A stretch of 64,000 nt of DNA from Ectocarpus siliculosus (lineage: Eukaryota > Sar > Phaeophyceae > Ectocarpales > Ectocarpaceae): assembly GCA_000310025.1 (NCBI GenBank), contig FN649740.1, positions 511,805 to 575,804 of the forward strand, read 5' to 3'. The translations under genes and the position numbers were made by a program. Below, piece by piece: positions 58,601 to 64,000 of the stretch. The notes under the pieces are model-generated. The model saw nothing but the letters and a program-made list of their open reading frames with translations, was not told the origin of the DNA and searched no databases. The number at the start of each line of letters is the position of its first letter. The first letter of the stretch is position 1.

Positions 58601-61280
58601 CCTCCCTTCCGTACGCTGCTGGTCGTTGCGTACGGCCGCGCCGCACACCTTACACCACCCGCGTTAAACCCGTGTCGCCCGCTGAGCTCTGTTTCCGATC
58701 GGTGTGTGTTTTGACGGGCAAGCGAAACGAAACCCCGATGACTCATGTTTGTTTGAGGGTATGGAGTCTCTCGCAGACCCGTCGAGTTTGTGCTTCACAC
58801 GAGAGTGGCCGCGGTGTGCCAATGTTCTACTTACCTCAGGATGGTGATGTCTAGAGAAATAGCTCGTTACCAAGATGTTTGCTGAGCTGAGAATATGTTT
58901 TGATATGACATGGGTATTGGCGGTTGGCGTAGACCTTGGTTGTTTTTACAGAGATTCCTGACAGAATGTACCGATATCCACGAACGGAAGGACGGGGAAA
59001 GCCAGAGATGGCCATGCAGGCACAAGTTGGTTGCCGATCTCACGACATCTTTGTCAACGCACAGCATAGCGATATGTCTAAAAGAGACGGCGTGTGGGCA
59101 TACGCACCCTGCCTCCGCTATCAAGACTGACCTGGTGACGTTTCACCTCGGCCTGATGTAGCCGCGGCGATCTTGCTTGATTCTTGTCGGAGGTAGTCCC
59201 GTTCCCTCTCAAGACCCTCCTCGTCCAAAAGAACCTATTAAATGCAGAGATCGAACACAGACACGCATGTACACTATTTGTTCCCGGTGTATGCACGTCA
59301 GATGACTTCAAGCCGCAAAAGAACGTGAGCTTATGACTCTTCAAACGCTTCATCCGGTCTCTGTTTGATTGCTATACTTGATTGGGTCTCGCGTGAAGGA
59401 GTGGTAGACTACTGGATGAGACGGGCTTCAGCGGCTCACACGGTTTCGGGGTGATAGAAAAGTACCCCCTACCCCTCGCAGTGCCCCCGGAGTGATGTTG
59501 TGTCGTCGGAAGTCGGTATGCATCTGCCTGGTGTTGCGTTAGTAGTGGCCTATACTTCGTGTTGTTCGGGTAGACCAGAGCGTTGGAGGGGACCTGTCTA
59601 TCTGCCGGTATTTCCTTTGTTGTCTTTCTTTCTCTCTGTTTTCTTTCTTTTTACCTCTTTCTTTTCTTTCTTTCTTTACCTTTCGTTATTCCATCCCTTT
59701 GACCGGGGTCATCGATCGTTTCTTTATCCCGATTATGGTTTTCCTTACTGTTGATCTATTTTCGGTTGGATAACAAATCGCGCCTTGGAGGAATTCGCTG
59801 GTGTTCATTTTTTATTTTCTTTATTTTTTAGAAAGGTGTACCCCCCCTCCCCGACGGGGGGCAGTTGGCTTGTGACCACGGAAGGCGTCCGCGTCAGTTG
59901 GACCAGTACCAACGGACATAAGAAGGTACTGGGTGTAGACCGGAACGAGTTTTTTAATGTGAAGACAACAACAACAACAACAACAACAACCCGCTGTATA
60001 CTTAACCCCGTGACGATATCTTTTGTTCGAAGAGGAAAATACATCTACGGTCAGCAGCGAAGAAATACATAGTCCTTTTGATGACCTATGCTTGCATACT
60101 TTCGCGTACGCGCATTGAATGTACGCAGCGTCTATGTAGCTGCAACCCTCCACAAAACTTCATCTTCTGTTTTTTAAGGTTAGGTACGGTGTGGCGTTGG
60201 CAGTGCGTTCACCTGAGCCACCTGGTACAAGTGTCTTCTCTTCCGTGCCCCCGGGGACGTGGTGTCGACTCCGCTCTCGCAAAGCTCTCCGTCTCGTCGT
60301 TGTTCGTCAAGCGTTTGTGGCAGCATCAACGGGTTCCGACAAAACCGTGCCGGATGCATCTGCAACGGCGAAATCGTGGGGATTTTGAACCACACACAGG
60401 TGTAAAGTAAGTACTGTGAGGGAACAGCGCCAACAGCACGTACAATACCAAGGATAGGTATAGCGTGATTTGGAAGATCCATGATTCATGAAAATGGGGA
60501 AAGTACGTGCATGTCATGCGGGAACACAGAACCAAGCCCACCGGCTGTGAAAAGCGTCCAAATACTGTACTGCTGTAGTCTAACCGGTGATACCTTTAGA
60601 GTGTCGACCAAGGGTTGCACCCCAGCAAGAAAGTTGAGGTCGTTCGTGATCTTAAGTAGGTAGTTGTCTCCGTGCCATACGAACGCCGTTGGCAAATGCC
60701 CGGTCATATCCTTCCTCCACACTGAAATGGCTTCGATCACGGCGACGGTGGCGTCCCGCATTCTGGACAGCAAAGCCACAACGCCGTCGCCGTCCTCTGT
60801 CATTCGAGCCGTCGTGCCGTTGTCTGACGTCGTCTTCGCGGCGGGGAGCTGGAACCGCTTTCGGAGGCTACCGCAAACGGCTTCCAGACGAGACAGGAGG
60901 CACTCTCTCGTCAGGATGTGCTTGAGCACGAGCAACTCGCTTGCAGGATCGCTGCCGACATGATGCTGGAAATCGAACGCCGATGCCACAGAGCTGAAGG
61001 TGGTACCCGGCCCCGTTACCGGACTGAGGGACACGTTTGGGGACCGCTGAAGTACCTCGTCAGAGCTTCTCGAACAAGCGATTAGGCCTGGGGCGCCCCT
61101 TCGTCGTCGGCGTCGAGGACAATGCCTCGACGATGATTGCTGCTGTGCAAACATGGCTTCGGGCGACGTACTGCTGCTCTCGGCTTGGGCTGAAAAGGGA
61201 TAGTTCTTCGCCCTTTCGAGTTCGCCATGCACCTGCGGAGGTGGTGGGTGTACTCGGAGCCAATCCTGTGCTGTCGCCAT
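52687..61280 (-). CDS. Large acidic repeat protein with dynein-stalk-like segment (uncharacterised)
   Basis: No family was recognised for the whole. Seven exons: 61280-60594, 60359-60222, 59234-59147, 58053-57183, 56896-56026, 55755-53209 and 52866-52687 (stop TAG), phases 0, 0, 1, 2, 0, 0, giving 1,793 residues. The ATG sits in a strong context (GCCATGG), start MATAQDWLRVHPPPPQVHG. Residues about 90-260 look helical (RECLLSRLEAVCGSLRKRF; WHGDNYLLKITNDLNFL). Residues about 276-304 are charged and coiled-coil-like. Residues about 494-620 resemble the dynein heavy-chain stalk region (DIEQILRELDPLPATVAVCA, then LLGPEDQLPSDF, and SLCAWALEEL after the splice). Exon 6 (849 residues) is disordered and acidic with repeated GSYADDF, NYDEDFGDME and EDFEEDFEDDF motifs, and the C-terminus is DEDGDDFGDDFEDP. 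Such motifs are seen in some centrosome and cilium proteins, so a flagellar role is a weak inference. Confidence 0.75.
59836..59990 (+). repeat. Dispersed repeat R3, copy 2
   Basis: Matches 35871-36019 (see that entry) and ends in a longer (AAC)n tail. It lies in the acidic-protein intron 2 (60221-59235), in antisense orientation to the host gene. Confidence 0.85.
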
Positions 61281-63332
61281 GGCACCCTGTCCGTTCCTTG
61301 CGAGCAACTGGGCTTACGCAAGCCCCATATATGCCACACTTCCAGAGCGGACCCCGTCTGCACGTGTCCAAAAGGCGTCGACGGCCGGTATTTAGTTTGT
61401 AGTTGAACAAGAGGAGCGAAGAGCGAAGTACCTTATGCATGTAGTCGAAACGCAACTACATAATCATGAGCGTTTCGTTTTTTGGCTTTTTTTATAGCGG
61501 TCGGAGGGAGAGGGAAAAAAAGGACAAAATGGCGCGTATGTTTGCTCCGCGTGGTGGAGCCATGTTGCTGTGGGTCACGCCCTGTTACCTGATCCGTGTG
61601 TGTTGAACGTCAGCGTCTGCTGCCAGTCATCCTACTTCGCTAAGACCGGTGAGATGTATTGGGTCGATGGTTCTTCTCCAAAACTACGCTGTGCCGGGAG
61701 CGTTGGCGCTGCGCATGTTTCGGTGTGTATGCTGTGGTGTACGAAAGTCTCGGCCACCTGCTGTGGGGCACGTATGCACGCAGCCTGCATCGTCGACAGA
61801 GTTCAAGCAGCAGATGGCAGTGCGTGGTAGGGTCTGCAGTGGCTGCTTGGCTCGTCCACCTTGTGGCTTGTTGGCCATCTTCGGTGCAGAGGAGTTAGAG
61901 AGCGGATTCAACGACGAGAAGCTCGAACGTAGATGAGACAGGAATAGCACCAAGCTCTCGAGGTTCTGCTGCTGCGCCCGAGCGCGATTCCGCGGCACGT
62001 CCAACGGGTAGCACTCCCTCCTGCTTTGCAGCTCCTTGCATGAGTTCCCAAGGGCGCGTGTGCGTTGCCTCGGAGAGCTGCTGCGAGTTGAGTTCGATGA
62101 AGCGCTATATCCTTAGAGAGGGTGGTCATTGGTTGGGTGGAAATTTCTGGCTTTCGGACACATCACACGACGAAACAGATACACATCAACAACCAAATTT
62201 CGCCGGCGAGGATTTCACTGCCTTTTAGAGCACCCCCCGAAACTACCCCGCTGCAGACTGGCAGTTCATTCCACCTCACGGCTCGTGTTAGGTGCATTCA
62301 TACACCACGTATATTGGGGTGGCCGAGCAGGGAGGTTGGCGGTTGTGTCGTGCATACAATGCTGGTCTCGAGTCGCTGCGAAGATGCACATCGCTGCTGT
62401 GCCTGGCCTAAACGGAGAATTGTTTGACTGCTCGTGCAGCAGTGCACACGTATGTGTGCTGAGTGTCGGAATACATGTGTCAGCGTCCTCAAGCAGTGTT
62501 GAGCAACAGAGTAGCGTTTCGTCCGCATAACATGTGCATAGAAAAACATGTGTCCCCTTGTGGCATTTTGATCCTTCACACATTTATCATGGCCTAATTG
62601 CACTTGCATTTACGTAGCCTTGAAGTCTGGTGTGCCTCCGTGGACACCGCAGGTGCCCTAATTTGTAGACACGGCAGTATTTCTAGTAATAGCACCACCC
62701 CAAAGTAGCACCACCATTGAACATATTTAATCTCGTTGTACACTGCTGTATTGTAATGATGTTGTGTATCAAGTCGATGTCCCGCGATTCAGTCATTGGT
62801 CTGTCATCGCCGGCCAAAGAGGGATGAACAGTACCAAAGCACCAAAGCACCGCCGATGTTTCTGTTGTGGTGCAGTCTGCACTTCACCTAGTCACGTGAA
62901 GTACGTACAGCAGTAGAGGCAGCAGTACTGCTGTACCTTGTAACGTCCGTACAGGCCCATCTGTTTTTGAGTACGGCAGTACGGTAAGCTGTTGATCCAG
63001 AAGCACGAGGGACGAGTAGGGCATTTTTTCGAGCGGGTACTTGAGTGATTTATGTTTTTCTGAGAGGTATCGTACCTCTGTTCGCATCTGCCAATGTAGT
63101 CAATTAAGTACACACAGCAGTGTCATGTGCATATTTTTTTACTGCCGGTATTGAAAGTAAAGTACAGTCTGATACAGCTATCGATTCTCAGCCTGCTGGT
63201 TTACAGCACGGAATGCATTCCTGCATGATTTACCGTGTACATACCAAATCCCTACAACCGCGACTAAACTGCTGCCGTGCTCAACGTGCCCTTTTTCCCA
63301 GGCTTTTTTACGACACACACACACACACGACC
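61281..63332. other. Divergent promoter region
   Basis: The acidic-protein gene (leftward) and the plastid-protein gene (rightward) diverge from this 2 kb spacer, so both promoters should lie here. No exon is supported. Two copies of the recurring motif sit close together (62906-62915 as TACAGCAGTA and 62926-62935 as TACTGCTGTA), 10 bases apart and in opposite orientation. An (AC)n run of about 16 bases sits immediately before the ATG at 63333. No TATA box could be assigned. Confidence 0.5.
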
Positions 63333-63675
63333 ATGAGGTCCGCCGTAGTCCTCCTGGGTTTCCTCCTCGCCTCGGCGCAGGCGTTCTACATCCCCGCCCG
63401 CACCCGCCCGGCCTTGAACAGCCAGCCCTCCAGCTTCCTCGGCCAGACGGCGGCGGTCGCGCCGAGGGCAGCCCCCAGCGCCCGCCGCGCGATCCTTGTG
63501 GCCTCCCTCGAGGACATCGAGAAGAAGCTCATCGCCGACGAGAAGGCTGCGGCTGCGGCGGCGAAGGCTAAGGTGGCGCCTTCGCCCACGAAGGCGCCGG
63601 CCCCGGCCCCGGCGCCCGCGCCCAAGGCTAAGGCGTCCGCGATGCCCAAGGCCGCCCCGCCCGCACCCGTTGCTG
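63333..63675 (+). CDS. Plastid-targeted protein, first exon only
   Basis: The N-terminus MRSAVVLLGFLLASAQAF is a signal peptide ending in an Ala-Phe junction, followed by YIPARTRPALNS and a Ser/Arg/Pro/Ala-rich transit-like stretch. This is the bipartite leader used by stramenopiles to reach plastids bounded by four membranes, with Phe at the +1 position. Mature protein may begin near the segment SLEDIEKKLIADEKAAA, which is followed by an Ala/Pro/Lys-rich linker (residues about 70-113). The exon ends at GCTG/GTGAGA (phase 1). The remaining exons lie beyond the window, so the function cannot be named. The upstream frame is open back to 63120, but the start at 63333 is chosen because the signal peptide begins there. 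Confidence 0.65.
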
Positions 63676-63822
63676 GTGAGAGAGAGCATGATTTGCAGCG
63701 GTTGGTTGTGCACGCTGATGATCCCATCCTCTCATCTTTATTACTTACCTCTAGTGCTGTCGTGGCACCCCGTGCCCCCAACCCCTTCACAACCCGCCGC
63801 CCCTCCAAACAACTCATTTGTG

Positions 63823-64000
63823 CCCTCCCCACCCCCCCCCCACCCCTACACAACATAATTTTCACAATTATACTAACTACAATAATCACATTCCTCAACT
63901 CAAATAAAAAATCATCAACACCATTTTTCACCACCTAATACTCACACTTCATATCTATTACTTACCACTCTACACAAATTCACTCCCTCTTTTTTTTTTT
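63823..64000 (+). other. G-free terminal stretch, probable poor-quality sequence
   Basis: The last 178 bases contain no G at all, consist of A, C and T in short runs and finish in ten or more T. Nothing else in the window looks like this. It lies in the first intron of the plastid-protein gene and is treated as unreliable contig-end sequence rather than as biology. Confidence 0.7.

Noticed and set aside
58465-58746. Possible additional exon of the acidic-protein gene
   Set aside because: Two overlapping frames are open, but no donor/acceptor pair keeps the phase between the exons at 59147 and 58053, which already join directly.

Overview
This is nuclear DNA of an intron-rich eukaryote, most likely a stramenopile and probably a brown alga of the Ectocarpus type. 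The grounds are: GC-rich exons set in long T-rich introns with GT-AG boundaries; many exons of 80-200 bases per gene; kilobase-scale spacers; and, at the right end, a bipartite plastid leader of the stramenopile kind (signal peptide, then an Ala-Phe cleavage motif). The organism call is inference; the gene models were built by hand from splice sites, reading-frame continuity and family similarity.

Layout. (1) 439-3245 (+): 3' part of a cytoplasmic poly(A)-binding protein gene (fourth RRM, Gln/Pro/Met-rich linker, C-terminal MLLE domain); its 5' part lies left of the window. (2) 5715 to at least 29328 (+): one very large gene of at least 28 exons. Every exon junction closes in phase, giving a protein of at least about 2,480 residues: a long disordered Ser/Arg/Gly/Ala-rich N-terminal region with a SUMO-interaction-like motif, an F-box-like helix and an atypical protein kinase domain. 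Its 3' end is lost in a 100-N assembly gap (29329-29428). (3) 34968-32153 (-): a complete five-exon WrbA/NQO-type flavodoxin-like NAD(P)H:quinone oxidoreductase (211 aa). (4) 51639-37287 (-): a U2AF-large-subunit-like splicing factor over 12 exons, with an additional N-terminal RRM, two consecutive RRM1-like domains and a C-terminal UHM. (5) 61280-52687 (-): a seven-exon gene for a 1,793-residue acidic protein with a segment resembling the dynein heavy-chain stalk and repeated Tyr/Phe-Asp-Glu motifs; a flagellar or microtubule role is only a suggestion. (6) 63333 onward (+): first exon of a plastid-targeted protein, running off the right end, where the last 178 bases contain no G and look like poor sequence.

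The introns carry most of the repeats: a composite dispersed element (three copies, two of them in the kinase gene), a second dispersed repeat (two copies), a near-perfect 73-base foldback, several microsatellites that crowd splice sites, and a short motif (TACTGCTGTA or its complement) found at least 12 times. Two of the genes act in mRNA metabolism (poly(A) binding, 3' splice-site recognition), one in redox protection and one probably in phosphorylation/ubiquitin-type signalling. They are not an operon, and no shared pathway is implied by their order. No rRNA, tRNA, CRISPR array or autonomous transposon was recognised.
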